Positions 22,125-36,300 of a stretch of 64,000 bases of DNA are shown piece after piece. The stretch is taken from positions 36,132,610 through 36,196,609 of the forward strand of contig NC_030382.2 of the NCBI RefSeq assembly GCF_001625215.2, in the 5' to 3' direction. Every line of letters begins with the position of its first letter. Position 1 is the stretch's first letter. This DNA is from Daucus carota subsp. sativus. Its lineage: Eukaryota > Streptophyta > Magnoliopsida > Apiales > Apiaceae. The notes beneath the pieces were generated by a model that was given only the letters and a program-made list of their open reading frames with translations, ran no database searches and had not been told where the DNA came from. The position numbers and the translations under genes were made by a program.

Positions 22125-22863
22125 GGCCGTTTGAGGGAGCTTAAAATAAGTGCTTCTTGCTTAAAATAAAAAAAGTGGAGTAGAAATCAGAAGCAAGCCA
22201 AGACTTATAAGTTATAAGTGATTAAAGTGTTCGGGAAAGAAGCAGAAGCTCTGAAACAAAAACTAGCATTCCTAACCTTTTATAAGTACTTCTTGACTTT
22301 TTACACAAACGGTAGGAAGAAGTGCTTCTAACTTATAAATCAGAAGCCCGACTTTTAAGTGGTAAACAAACACCACCTCAATCCACTTCTTTACTTTAAG
22401 CGTTAAGTCACTTCTTTTAAACTCAGTGGGTGTTTGGCTAAGTTTCTTATAAGTGCTTCCGGGCTTCTTTTAGCACTTTAAGCCGTTTCTACTTTTTATG
22501 TGGTGTTTGGCAAAAATAAGCAGAAGTGCTTATTTCGGGTTTTTAAGCCAGAAGCTGGAAGCTAGACATGCTAGCTTTTTTTGAGCTTTTCCCGTGATTT
22601 GCATTTATTATGAAGTTTTAAAAATTTTAATATATAATAAACTTTATTTATTAATAAAGTTTTTAATATTTTAATAATCTGATTTTTTTTAAAATTTATA
22701 CATTTAAATTACCAAACACTCAATTGACTTATAAGAAAAAGTTATCCAAACACTTTTAATAACTTATAAATCAAGTTCACTTATCAATTATAATCCACTT
22801 CTTTATTTTAAGCAATAAGTCACACTTTTAAGTTAAGCCAAACGCCCCCTCAGTCAAACGGCC
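22125..22863. repeat. Cluster of nested MITE-like repeats (GGGCCGTTTG type)
   Basis: The left edge reads GGGCCGTTTGAGGGAGC and the right edge CCCCCTCAGTCAAACGGCC, an imperfect inverted repeat. Inside, a second pair, GTGGGTGTTTGGCTAAG (about 22424) and TTAAGCCAAACGCCCCC (about 22835), suggests one element within or beside another. Both are filled with AGAAGTGCTT/AAGCACTT words. No clear target duplication was found. A relative lies at 62039-62838. Confidence 0.5.
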
Positions 22864-23120
22864 ATATATAGCCTACCCTTTGTGCGTTCTGGTTGACCAA
22901 CCTAACAAGGATCATAAGCTAAGGCCTAAAATATACAGTACAGTGAAATTATGATATAACCATGGGCTATTTACTCAATCTTTTACACCTAACCATGTGT
23001 GCCAAACCGGAAGATGCACCATTCTTCTCTTCCCACCTTGCCTGCACCTGCTTTAACAGAACGGTTTTCCCATGCCCATGGAACATGCTAAACACCAAGT
23101 TTCATCTTCATGTATTGAAG

Positions 23121-23334
23121 AGGCCGTTTGGAAACATGTATTTCATTTCAAATGATGGATTTCAAATGATAGATTTTAAATGATAGGATTTAAGTTGTCA
23201 TTTCAAATTTTCAGATTTATACAATCATTTGAATGTATAAATTTCAAATGAAATCCAAATTTAAATTCCCAAACAGGTTATTTGATCAAAACCACCAGAA
23301 ATTCAAATGAAATCCTAATTTTCAAACAGGCCAT
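23121..23334. mobile_element. MITE-like element with TTTCAAATGAT repeats
   Basis: It begins GGCCGTTTGGAAAC and ends TTTTCAAACAGGCC, an imperfect inverted repeat. The interior repeats TTTCAAATGAT and its inverse several times. The target duplication is unclear, so the superfamily is open. Confidence 0.5.
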
Positions 23335-24065
23335 AAATTATTTTGATTGACTACTACTTAATAATAATGATAATGATAGATCGCCTATATATTATATACT
23401 ATATATAAAAGCTCCATCAATCAAAACAAGCTAAATACATCAAATTTAGTACTTAGCATGTCCTCACGAGCACACACTAGCCGAACCCTAAAACGGTTAA
23501 TAAAAATATACAGTACTACTCTACACAAAGTATATTAAGGTTAGTTTTTCATTCAAATTGTATACTTCATTACAACTGCATCGACACTACACTGACATCC
23601 AAGAAGATAGCCATCTTGGGTTATAGTAAAAACATTCAAAATAATTAGAGAAAAAAAAAAAAAAACATTCAAAATTAGGACTAAGCTAAACAAAACTTCA
23701 CTGTCAAAGACAGGTACAACAAATGACCTACAGTTCCTTGAATTCACCCAGAAAAAAACATCTAGATTTAGAGAGAAACCCGGCAAGGAAAATACCACCA
23801 CCTTATTAACAAAAAGAAGAATTCATTAGCAATGCCCCTTATTCTAATATATTCGTCATGAGGCACAAACGTCTCCACCAGCACAATATAGTCGCCTGGA
23901 GATTTGGGTATTATAACTATACCTTGTCTTTACTCTTTACAAAGTAGTTGTAATAATTATTACTCTTTACATAATGGTTGTAATAATTATATAAAATTAG
24001 TTAGACCATCATAACTCATCTATGCGATCAGAATATTGGTCAGCTTGCTGAGTATGCCAATGATG
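23335..24065. other. Spacer downstream of the TRP1-like gene
   Basis: No gene is seen. The part nearest 24065 is the likely 3' UTR of the minus-strand TRP1-like gene. A short poly-A run is at about 23648-23663. Confidence 0.5.
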
Positions 24066-27000
24066 TCAAAAGAGGAGGCAAGCCTCCGAATGTTGCTTCA
24101 GTTGTTGCTTGGCTTGCTGCTGTGACCAAAATGCATGAGCCGCCAGGACCCTATCTAGGAGTTCCTGAGGCACGGGTTCTCCTCTTCTCTGCTGGGGAGA
24201 TATTCTTGCTGTATGTACCAACGTTTTCCACTTGTCCTACATAAGTAAAACAGCAAAATCATGACCAATTTCTATTGTATATATAACACAAAAAAGGAAC
24301 TCGTTAACAAAGTACAAATATGCACTTAATATTCATTTTCCGCTTTCGTGAATGAAGTGGTTGAGGCCCCTCGAAGTTCTCGATTGCCAACCAAATTCTT
24401 CTTATATAAAGACACATCAGGTAAAAGAAGTGTAGATAATAAACAAACATCTGACAAATGCTGTCTTGATTGAGGCCTAAAATTCTATGGAGACTTCGTG
24501 CAATGCTATTCAAGAAATTACCAAAAACAATTTTTCTAAGAACTTAACAAATAACCCCAAGACGAGCAACAATGTCTTAATTCCATCAAAATATAAGCAA
24601 CAGTAGGCCCCATTCTAAGGACTTTGCTTAAAATCAGCAAAATGTTAGGTCAAGGGCTGCCTAGAGGCTGGTGAGTTATGGTGACTAATGGAATTAAGTG
24701 AAATTGGAGGAAACAAGTATGTGTACCAAGGATAAATGCAAAAGAAATGACTGGGGTAGACTTGAGCAATTCAATATCAAATAATATTCAAAGACAAAGA
24801 TTTGCTGGAAAGCAAAACGATTTCTTACCTTCAAATCCACATATGTTCTGTGTTTAGCATTGTCAAAAGCTCGCATTTTAACATCACGCCATCTACATAA
24901 TATTTTTAACATTATAAGTAAAATCACTATTATTAGAGTATATACTGTACAGAAATTCAATAAAAACCATAGTCCAAACTGGGAAACCTCATTTAGAAGG
25001 TACTTTGTCATAAAAAAAACTGATGTCTAAAATTTCCTAAGAACTTGTTCAGATAACATTGCCTAGGCACACAAGTATATATTATGGAAACATTTATGAC
25101 ACTCACTTGCCTTTTTATCTTTGAGAAGTAAATTCAAATATAAATTCATAATAAGATTAATCTAAGCTCTGCTCAATGTCTTATATATGAAGTGAATCAA
25201 CTAAAACATAAGTGACAAAACAGTACAATTTTGTGTTGGATTATTCATGCTTTACTACAAGTATAAAATGAAACATGCATAATGATGTCATCACCATACC
25301 TTCCAGTTCCTAGTTTCTCAACAGCTTGCACCAATGCTTCCACTTCTGAAACAGAAAAGGGCCTACGGATTCTGCGTTGACCAACATCTAATCTCTTGGA
25401 TTTCCGCATGGAAATTGCAGATAGCGGTTCAACATTCATTTCTGGAGTGGCAACCAAAGCTTTTGAATCAGCCAGGCATTTGTCTATTGACACGTCTGGA
25501 GGAGAGGGCGCTGAATCATGATCACTCTCAATTATGTTGCTAAAATTTGTTGAGGGAAGGTCAGGTGGAACATCAGAATTCCCCTGTTTGACTATGAGCC
25601 CAGTATGTGGGCACCTAAACAAAGGTGTGTTAGGCACTGTTAGCAAAATTGCCACTAATGAAATTCTATCTTCTTTCAAATCTAGCACACAACATGATTA
25701 AAACACATCAAACAACGAAAATTGGAAAACCAACCATTACAGTTGACATCATTCTTGCTCAATACATAAAACAGATCGACAGCAAATAAGTATAGATCTC
25801 AAGAAGATGAAGAAAGGTTAACTAGGCCACAACAAGCTCACCTTGTTATCTGTCGAGCAGGTGTAAGTGCATGATCTTCAGGGTATTGAGTTGGGGATAC
25901 CTGTGAACACAGAGGCTCCAGGGTAAAACCCAGAGAATCGTTTTTGTTATTATCATATATCCCAGTCTGCACCAGGGTTTTGTTATCATCCCTGATTTTC
26001 TTCCCTTGAAAAAGTACACCAACACGAAGTCCACCACCAAGTACAGAGTTAACTGCCTCCATAACTGTTCTCTGCAGAATTCTCCAAGCAATTAAGCACA
26101 TAACTGATGTTGAAAATATTAGTTGACCAAAAAGAACAATATGAATACATGAAAAAACTGAAATAATATCATATACCAAGGATCGCGAGTAGATATATGG
26201 TCTTGGAATCCCACACTAAAACTTATAACTTGAAATGATAAGAATTACCTATCACGGACTATTTAACAAACATGGTTTTGCATTAACTAAACAAAATGGC
26301 CTTACTAAGTTGATGTTTTCACATGCTTACAGATATACAGAACAAAACGAATTAAGTTTTTAAAACCTAAATTGCTACTCCCTCCGTTCCCCCGGATAGT
26401 ATACGTTGGGGGACGGGACGCGAAAAACACTTTAATGGTCCTGTAAAATATAGTTGTGTAACTTATTTTCAAGATTTTCTTTTTCTGAATTAAATTTTTA
26501 TTCAGAAAAAAAAAATCTTAAAAATTAAGTTACAGAACTATATTTTATAAGAGCATTGAAATGCGTGTCGATCAATGAAAAAAACCCGTATAAAATTAAA
26601 TGGGACAGAAGGAGTTATAAAACAAATAATGGAAGTCTATGTAATTACAAATCTTAAGATATTATACTTACCTTCAGAGAACCAACAGTTGCGGTCTCTG
26701 GAATCTCAAAAAATAGCTCTGGAACCCTAAAAGACTTGATCTTTAGCTTCACTGAATGAGGATAATCATAGTTACATAAGAATGTCTTAAAAGTCATTCA
26801 CTCGTCAAAATCAATCAAATAAAAATGGGAATTCCAGTAAAGGTTGTCATACCATGAGAATCACGTGGCTGAAAGCAATTTTGCTGACTTGTTGCAAAAG
26901 TTGAAACTCCCTTTGCTGTAAAATGTTTTCAGCTTTTATCAGTCTAAAAGATGAGGAACAGAAGAGAACAAGAAGTCACGTGGATGTGTTAAAACCACTA

Positions 27001-28383
27001 AAATTGAAATAAACCTTCATGCATGGTAGGGACCGAACCAGAAGCATTTTCACTGTAACCCTTCCCAGGTGAAAAAGATGTGTCGTTGTTGTTAACCATT
27101 TCATAGGCATTTGTTTCAAAGCTATGGCCATAGAGTCTCCTCTTTTTAATAGGATAGTCCCTCAAAGACCTCTGGCGTTTATAACCATTTGCCTTGTTCT
27201 GGTACACTGGTTTTGTTTCTAATCCTGGAGCATAAATATTAAACATCTGTCAAATAACCTATGCCATTGCAAATCAAATGAAATGACGGATAGAAATTTA
27301 AATAGTAATAAAATGTCTAACCAATGTTGAAGCAATCCTCATTGCTCAATTTCGGAGGTGCTTTCCAATATCGGGATGCCAGTAATCTTTTAATTCTTCT
27401 GTCACCCATTCGAGCCGGTGGCCTGAAGGCCTTATTGAGTTTTCTAGGTGTAGTGCACCAAGAAGAGTTTTCGTCACCATCTCTAACAACTAACTTTACA
27501 TTATCCTTACAGGTTGGGAAAGAACCACGAGGACCTTGATCCCTACAGATACCCTTCTTTAAGCCTTCATCCAGAACAGAAGGCTTGACAGGAAACTTGC
27601 ACCTATTGTCAGCATTACCTAGTGCATGAGGTTCTAAGTCCTGCACAGTCAGATCTTTTATACAACATGTATCAGCCCTAGCATTACAGGGCTCTTTTCC
27701 AGTCATCGCTGGTTCAATTTTGATACAATTCTTATTTTCATCATCTAATCTAGAAAAGGAGATGGTACTTCCACAGCGCTCCATGTCTAACTTGGAAAAG
27801 TTTCGACGTCCATTCTTGCTTTGATCATCAACCAACTTTGCAGCAGTGCCAAACATATCTGAGCCATCAGAAGTAGTTATAACAGATGCAAATGCTGAAC
27901 AAGCATCATTCTGAGCATGTGACACTTCCTTTATAGTATGTTTTGGAGCTTGTGATATTATCTCAGAGACAAAAAAATTCCTACCACGTTTTTCTTCAAT
28001 ACAAGGGATCAATTTCTCAGGATTATCTTTCACCACTTTTTCCTTCTTGAGTGAATCTGCCCCAACTGCACTTTTATCTACTCCATTTAACAACTCAGCA
28101 GCACTAGGACTATTTTCTCCCTCTAGCAACTTGCCAGCAACAGTAGCCAACAAGTCAAACGCACACATTTGATCATCATCAGATTTCTTTCTATAAGGTA
28201 CCCTCCTCTTCAAAAGGAGAAGAATATGTGTCAGGAAATTAGTGCTCAAGACTAAAACGAGAATGGGAAAGGATGACCTACTTCGATAAAACTGATGACA
28301 CTTACCCTGGCGGATCTGGCGGCTCGGGGAATTGGAGGTACCTCATAGCCATAAAGTCCATGGTTTAACCTCTTATGCAGCAT
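24066..28383 (-). CDS. TRP1: TRP1-like telomere-repeat-binding protein
   Basis: Nine exons, from the 5' end: 28383-28306, 28207-27322, 27224-27015, 26915-26853, 26751-26672, 26071-25842, 25614-25300, 24892-24829 and 24236-24066. They total 2097 nt and 698 residues, the usual length for this family, and all phases agree. A short N-terminal box contains NHGLYGYEVPPIPRAARSAR. Residues about 413-492 are the family's ubiquitin-like domain (from VKLKIKSFRVPELF to LGFTLEP). The C-terminal single Myb domain starts at about 596 with RRIRRPFSVSEVEALV. It includes the telobox VDLKDKWKTLVHTA and the plant-specific extension with PQQRRGEPVPQELLDRV. Such proteins bind double-stranded TTTAGGG repeats in the nucleus. 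Upstream of the start ATG there is an in-frame TAA. Intron 5 carries a Stowaway MITE. Confidence 0.95.
26378..26615. mobile_element. Stowaway-like MITE in TRP1 intron 5
   Basis: It starts CTCCCTCCGTTCCCCC and ends with GGGACAGAAGGAGT, flanked by TA at 26376-26377 and 26616-26617. An internal AAGATTTTCTTTTTCTGAA is followed by its near-inverse, so the centre can fold into a hairpin. It lies in the intron between the two halves of the ubiquitin-like domain. Confidence 0.75.
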
Positions 28384-30325
28384 ATCTTAGTTTTCATATC
28401 AATGCTTATTAAACAAAATTACTAGCAAGCCTTCACTATAATAGAAGTAAATAGATTCCTAAAGCCTTGTACACCTCGAAATCACCCCATTAGTGAAACA
28501 ATGCATGCACCTGTTAGCAAGAAAGATGCAGTAATGAGGCAATGCTAAAAAATGAAGCGCTTTATTTCTGACAGGAAATAGCAAAATTGTAGAATAGTGA
28601 CAAAAGTACCAAGTACATCTTAGACAATGGGAATTACTTTTGGTAACATAATAATATCTTATTTCCAAAAAAAAAAAAAAACAATATGACTAATACAATC
28701 TCCAATAGTTCGTCAGGGAATAAAAACCAGTAAATTAATAATAATTTGCTAATGCTTCGTCAAGCACAACAGCATGACAGAACATTCTCTTTTTATCCAG
28801 AATGGCTATCAAAGCACAATTGCAGCAAACACAGACTAAATTAAATCCAGAAAGTATTGAGCAGTTTGACAAACAGATCTCACCTTAAAAATATTAAAAA
28901 CCTTTTGTTTTAAAATTGATGTACTACATTGTACTGTATATTAGTCATTTAGTCCCCTTGGGAAATTCCAAAAAATGGTAGCTAAAGGAAGAACCTTGTG
29001 ACTGCCAACCCGACCGTAATACGGAACTTTAATTGTAATATTTGATAAACAATTATGGAGCTTACAACTGTCCAAACATAAAACTATATTTAATTCCAAT
29101 TAAAAAATAACAATGAATCATGAGAAAATGACAAAAACTGTAAGATCCAACTCAAACACTGCAACTAAACAACAAGGATATAAGATCCGCAGTTCAACTT
29201 GATTTACAATTTTCCTATCTTTTGACCATAAGAGTAGACTCACACCTACAACATTTAAATTCACTCGAAAAAGGGACCCAATTGTTTTAGACTTGCATGA
29301 TTTGAAGAGTAATTCTATCTTCACGCAAGCATAGAACCTCCTCACTTAAATATGATACTATTCACAAGAGAAATAGGGGGAAAACAGGACCTTTCATAGA
29401 GTTTCTGATAAATCAGATTGGTAAGTGCCAATATATGTGTTAAAAAAAAAAAAGAACAAATAAAAGAAGCCCTTGCAAAACCCCTGATCATAAAGAATCA
29501 AGGATAACATTCCAGTATTTCACACAAACAACTAACACTATAACATAATCAATTCTCTTACATACCATATACTATATACACATACATTTATGATATTATT
29601 ATGTATGTGTAGCACACTAGCATGCACAAAAATTCATCCTAAACTCACAAACCAACCAAATCAATAAAGGAAAACAACAGCAATCCAAGATGATCTGCAA
29701 AATAAAAAACATAAATGGTAAATAAAATTATGGATCTAAAAACTTCTAAAAAAAACAACTTTACACAATTCACAGCCCAACACTCAGATCCAACCCATCT
29801 AAACCAGAATCTAAAAGAATCACAAAAAATCAAGTCAAAAGATTTCTCATCAAAAAAATAATTTTTTACATTCACTACAAGAAATAAAAATCTTAACAAG
29901 AATTCAAAAACCTCGACAACCCACCATGCATTTCAATTTTCCCTTCAAACCCACAAACAGAATTTCCAAAAAAATGTCGATAAATGAGAAATCAAATCAT
30001 TCTCACCTGAAAAAACACCAAATTTTCACCAAAAGAGCCTCCAAAGTTTCAATCTTTATGACAATCCCAACTATATTATGCAAAATTCACCGCCAAAATC
30101 AAAGGTAAAATACATAAAAACAAAAAACAAATCACCCCATGATCTCCTACTCTTGATCTTCAAACAGATTCCAAAATTATTTTACAAGAAACCCTTTCGA
30201 ATGTACGCACTACACACAATTTTGTATCTATAATTTTCACCTTGAGAATGGAGAGAAAGAGAAAAACCCTGTGAAAACCACCGAAACAATAAAATGCTTA
30301 AACCCCAGTTATATATAAATATATA
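28384..30325 (-). promoter_or_regulatory. Leader and promoter region of the TRP1-like gene
   Basis: There is no coding exon between the start ATG and about 30300. A TATA-like stretch, TTTATATATAAC on the minus strand, lies at about 30309-30320. An AGAAAGAG-rich purine leader starts just below it (about 30250-30270). The leader therefore probably contains one or more introns totalling nearly 1.9 kb; I could not fix their borders. Confidence 0.4.
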
Positions 30326-31731
30326 AGTTTACCGGTCATATCGGTAAATGCTAACAAGGTGACTGGCTATAGCCGGCAACATAAACTGCCTAAAGACCGG
30401 TTCCACGCCACATAGTAACCCAACACTCTTACCAGGTAGATCCGATGTCGCCACATGGCGCGTTTTTAGATCTTAGTGGACACGAATTATTTGCACGATC
30501 GACATTTAAGCGGGGTCACCCACAAATAAAATTGAACAAAACAACATTATTTTATTTCTTTGAAAGCTATTGTCTTTTCGGGAGTTTTTAGTGGGACAGA
30601 TTAAATCGAATTATTTGGTTTACTATATTTGGATATTTGATGTAGCAGTACTAGAATATGAAATACAGTGATGTTTGATATGAAATAGTTGAACAGAGGA
30701 ATACCTGTTTTTGTTGAGTTGGGTTTATGTGGCCAAACTTGTGACAAAAGTGAAATATATTTTAGTCTGATATAGGAGGATTTTGTATATAATTCGGTAT
30801 GTGTATATGTTGGTAGAGCCTAATTTTGTATGTTATTTACAATAAATATATTTTGAATATCAGACACGATTTTCAATTCGCGTTCTTACGTTGTGTTTTA
30901 GTATAACCTATTTTTTTCTAATAATTCTTTAATTGTTATTTATTAATTCAAATTAATAATTAATTATTCAGTTACTGATAATTACAGTATCATTTCTTTA
31001 AAATAAGGAAAAAGTTAACAATTTCCGAACGATACTCGAAATGATATGTTTTGAATCCAGAAAATATCACATCACATATCATAAATATATGGTAATAAAA
31101 AATTTAACGTGAATTATGTATAAAGGCACAATAACAACGGCAAGAATGAAATGGAATGAGTAAAATTACTTTAAACTAATTTAGATTAAAGAGAAGTGTT
31201 GAAAAAAAAATTGAGTGAGTGCAAAATTGATATGATGAGATTTGAGAGGAAATTGGTGGTAGGAGAGAATAGAGTATTCTATCTCAAATTGAAGGCTTGA
31301 TCTCTAGCACATGATGTAAGGAATGAAGTGGAGGAATGAATGAAATTTCTTAACAATTGCACATAATATAGTTCAATTTTCATTCCATTCTTTCCATAAT
31401 CATTCATCCCAACCAAACACAACATTAGTTCTTTTTTGTATTTCCAGAATCTTCAAAATCTTGTTAACCAAAATCTTCCGCTAAAGATTGACGATGTATG
31501 TGATAATAATTTGACTTTTATTTGAGAAGGATGAATAATTCCAATTAAATTCATACGAACTTCGGGTTTATCAATACAATTGACTCCAACAGGAGAGACT
31601 TCAATCAATTATTCAGGAAATATGAAGAACATTGGACCACATAAATCACATAGGATTTGTAACGACTCGGGGTTTTTTGTAATTATTTATTAGTTGTAAT
31701 TACTTTTCTAAAAAAGAAGGAATAAAATTTT
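30326..31731. other. Intergenic DNA with a MITE (family copy C)
   Basis: No gene is seen. At 31141-31420 a MITE ends CATCCCAACCAAACAC. It shares GAATGGAATGAGTAAAA-like, GAGTGAGTGCAAAATT and ATGATGAGATTTGA words with the element at 5650-5919 in the same order. Its left tip is shortened. Confidence 0.6.
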
Positions 31732-31990
31732 ACTCCATCCGTCCCATTTTAACAGCCTTTTTAGAATTTGGTTGTTGTCCCAAAATAAGTGATTTTTTCT
31801 TGTTTTCATATACTATTTGGTAGGTGAATTTCAATTTTACCCCTCATTAATACAACTTATATTTTCTATGCAATACAAATACTCCCTCCATCCCAATTTA
31901 GATGAGAATGTCATTTTCGACCTCATCGAAAATGGCATTTGAAAACTGGAACTTGAAATCAGGATTTGTAGTTGCATATATGGTTGCATA
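31732..31990. repeat. Two partial Stowaway-like left ends
   Basis: Stowaway-like starts occur twice in the same direction: CTCCATCCGTCCCATTTT at 31732 and CTCCCTCCATCCCAATTT at about 31883. No matching right end is evident, so both are truncated. The second runs into a 53-bp segment (31926-31978) that recurs at 44618-44670 on the far side of the large MULE. Confidence 0.5.
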
Positions 31991-32133
31991 TGGTTGTATT
32001 CAGTTGATTCTGTTGTAATCTAATGGCCCCGCCAGGGGCACCCATACATCAGTTGTAACTTACAATTTTCCGTTGCATATGAGGTTGCATGCAATCTCAT
32101 ATGCAACCTCATATACAACTGAAAACTGTAAGT

Positions 32134-32136
<3 letters not shown>

Positions 32137-32186
<50 letters not shown>
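32137..32186. repeat. (TA)n microsatellite
   Basis: A TA tract bordering the left side of MITE copy 2. Confidence 0.9.
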
Positions 32187-32738
<552 letters not shown>

Positions 32739-32741
<3 letters not shown>

Positions 32742-32787
32742 TCATACTCTACTACAAACTAATTTAAAATAAAAACTAAAAACCTGC
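32739..32787 (+). repeat. Left terminal inverted repeat of the MULE
   Basis: Starts GAGTCATACTCTAC, then TACAAACT and AAAATAAAAACTAAAAACC. The outer 14 bases do not match the right end; from TACAAAC inward the match is good, with a one-base length difference. Confidence 0.65.
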
Positions 32788-33305
32788 AACCCAACCCACC
32801 TCTTACACAGCCCAGCCCAATAAAAATAACAAACAAGCCCAACTCATTTATACACCCGCTGTCCGTTACCGCTTGTTTTAAAAAAAAAAATACTTACGCA
32901 TATACATACAATACAGTTGGCCATAATCACAAAAACCCTCTTCTTCTTCATCGATCTCAAGGTAAGCTTACAGCATTTTCATGGCGTTTTAACTCGTTTT
33001 TCACCATACTGATGCGTATTTCGTCGTTCTCAAAGGTTCTCGAACAAATTTGAGGCGCGGCAAGGGTTTTTTGGTGCTCCACTGTTCACGATCGATTTCT
33101 CATTTCGAATTAATCAATAAGGTAATGTTTCTAACATATATTAGTAACATTTTAGTTATAAAACATGTATTATTTAGTGCATGTTCTGTTTTTATATAAT
33201 TTGAGATCTTCTGTAACGATTTTACTAGAATCTAACTCTTCACCTTTATTATTCTTCTATAACAGCATTAATTTATCTGTTTTCGATCTCAAAAAGCTAC
33301 TAATT

Positions 33306-36300
33306 ATGGCTAGAACTAGAGGAGGTATGTTAATCTAGGGTTTTATGTTTTTTTATTATAATTTATTGTGCTTCTATTTATCTATTGTCTAATGCTATGA
33401 TATGATTTATGTTCTGTTTTTATATGATATGATTTATTGATGTGCAAGTCAGTATTTAGTGATTTTAGTGATTTTGATGATAGTTTAGTGATTTAGTGAT
33501 GAATTAGTGATGATTTTTTATTGTTTAATTTAGTGATTTGGTGATAATTTAGTTAGTGATTTGGAGATATGAGTTAAACAGACGAGTGAGTGATAGTTAT
33601 TGATTAGTGATGAATTAGTGATGATTTTGTATTGTTTAATTTAGTGATTTGGTGATAATTTAGTTAGTGATTTGGAGATACGAGTTAACCTTGGTGATAC
33701 GAGTTAAACTTGTGATTTGGTGTTAAACACATGAATGAGTTAATTTATGAACTGTTCTCTGTTTTTGTGATTTAGTGTTATTCAATTTAGTTTTGTGATT
33801 TAATATTAACTGTTTAAGTATTAGGATAAAATAATAACTCTGAACATAAAATGTTAGACATCATGTGTGAATAGAAAATATGCCTTCTACTTGTGCACGC
33901 GTGTAATTGCGATTTTGTTATACTCTGTGTAGTCGTCTGCATAATCTTATCAGTTTTATCATCACTTGTCTGATAAGTGATGATAGACTGATATAGTTTA
34001 TTTAGCTGATATAGTTATTGCAGATTTCCATTCTTATAGACAAGTGTTATAGACAAGTGTTATTTAGAACAAGTTACACAATCTTATAGTTTAGTTTTGT
34101 GATATTTAGAACAAATTAGGATATAATAGTTAATTGTCTAAGTGTTATTGAATATAAAAAATAGCAAACCGTGAACATAGGCAAGTGTACCCTATAAGTG
34201 TCCTACTAGTAAGTTAAGTTCTGTTACAAATTACACAATTTTCACTCGTAGATAATAGTTGAATCACTAAATTCAACTATCTAAATCATTAAATCATGTA
34301 CAGCTATTACTAAAAAATAAAGGTTTTAGTAGTTTTAACATATATAAAATGTGTACTTTGATGTAACAAAAATTTTTGCAAGTGTTTGACATATGCAGGT
34401 CCTAAAATTCAAGTGCGAAGAAGCTCAAGAATTCGTCAAAATAGCTTTCCAAAAACAACATCCACAGATCCAATAGATTTAGTTGATTCAGACGAAGAAA
34501 ATAATATGACTCGAGTGAAAAAACCAGCACATAGACCTGCAGGAAATTATTATGTATGTATTTAGATATTCATTCTCTTTTTGTATTAAGTACTACTTTC
34601 ACTTAATAAACTAATTGTTTATCTTTTTGTATGTAGTACTACTTTCACTTAGTAAACTGATTGTTTTGAACAGGATCATACCGATCAAGAGGAGCCAAAC
34701 AATGAACATGAAAATGAAGAACAACCTCAAGAGGAAGAACAATCAGACAAAGAAACAGAAGAACAAAATCTAGAAGAACCAGAAGCTGAACAAAATCTAG
34801 AAGAAGATGAGCAAGCAGATGAACAAGAAGATGAAATGCCAGAAGCTAATGAGAAGCCAAAAATCACTAAATTTAAAAGGAAGGCATTTTATCCTGATAC
34901 AAATTTACCAAAAAAGAAGAAGCCTACGATCATTTTACCAACGATGAGATACAACAACAAGGAATCTGTGGTATTATTTTCACTACTTTATTCATATATA
35001 GTCATTCATCTACACTAACCTTATATCATACTTAAAGTATATCATTGCTTTGAACTAATTTTCATTTTTTCATATCTTTAGGTAATTGAAGGTGCTAAAC
35101 ACATTAATAAACAGAAAGATGAAGTGAAACTAAGAGTTTCACCTAGATTGTTTAGTGAGGTCATCTATTTTCTCACTCCAGAACAAAGAAAATGGGTCCA
35201 AAAAGCTGGTTTTTCTCTGCTATTGGAGTTTCAGTTGGAGATGCTTCCAGCCAAACTCAGTTACAACGTCCTTCAAATTTTTGATCATAATTCAGTTTCT
35301 CTGAAAATTAAAGATAAAGAAATCAACATCACAGAAGATGATGTATTTGATGTGCTGGGATTGCCGCATGGAGATCTATCAGTAAGACTTGGCACAGAGG
35401 ACGAATATAGAGAAAGAATAGATGCATGGCTTGCACAGTTCAAATATGATAAAGATCAAATCACAGCCCAAAGACTTGTGCAAGTCATGAGAGGACAACC
35501 AGTTACGGAGAATTTTAAGCTGAATTTTCTACTTCTCATGTCAAATGCTCTACTTGGAACAACAACTAGTTCTTATATTGACAGACAGCTACTGAGGTTT
35601 GATGATGATCTTGATAATCTAAGGAAGTACAATTGGCCAGAGTTTTTGCTAGATTATCTTGTGCTTGCAACAGAGAACTGGAATAGGACAACAACCACAT
35701 TCTTTCGTGGATCCCTTGTTTTCCTCACTGTAAGTCTCCAACACACTTTTTTAAATTCTTTCGTGAATCACTTTGTTTTTATGCATATTTCACTTTTATG
35801 CATATTCCACTTTTTATGCAGTTGTTTTATGTTGACCGTGTAAGAAACAAAGGTATCAAAATTGTTGAAAGGCAGTTCCCATCTTACAAAGGTTGGGATG
35901 TAGATACATTAAGGGAAAGACAAGCACTGGAGCTGTTAGGTGGTGGAGCTTTTGGAGTTGGCCAGGTTTTGAAACCACTTAGAGAATATTTACATGAAGA
36001 AGATCCATTTGAAAATCAACCAAAGGTATAAACACTAATCTCTGTTAATTTTTATAATATATAATTCTTAGATATTAACTATTTTTCACTTCTCTGTAGA
36101 ACCCTAGCAATTCTGGTACAAACGCTAGCGAACAAAATGAGATTTGGGATGATTTGAATGTTTGGCAAACAGTGGATGATATTGAAGCTGACCACATTAG
36201 GAACAAAGAACCACAAAAAGCCTTTTCACCCGATGATCCTCAAGAAAATGATGGCAACATAAATGAAAATACAATCAACAGAGATAGTCAAGAGGACACA

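Noticed and set aside
24066-30325. Looked for telomere-type TTTAGGG arrays near the TRP1-like gene
   Set aside because: No tandem TTTAGGG or CCCTAAA array is present in the window.
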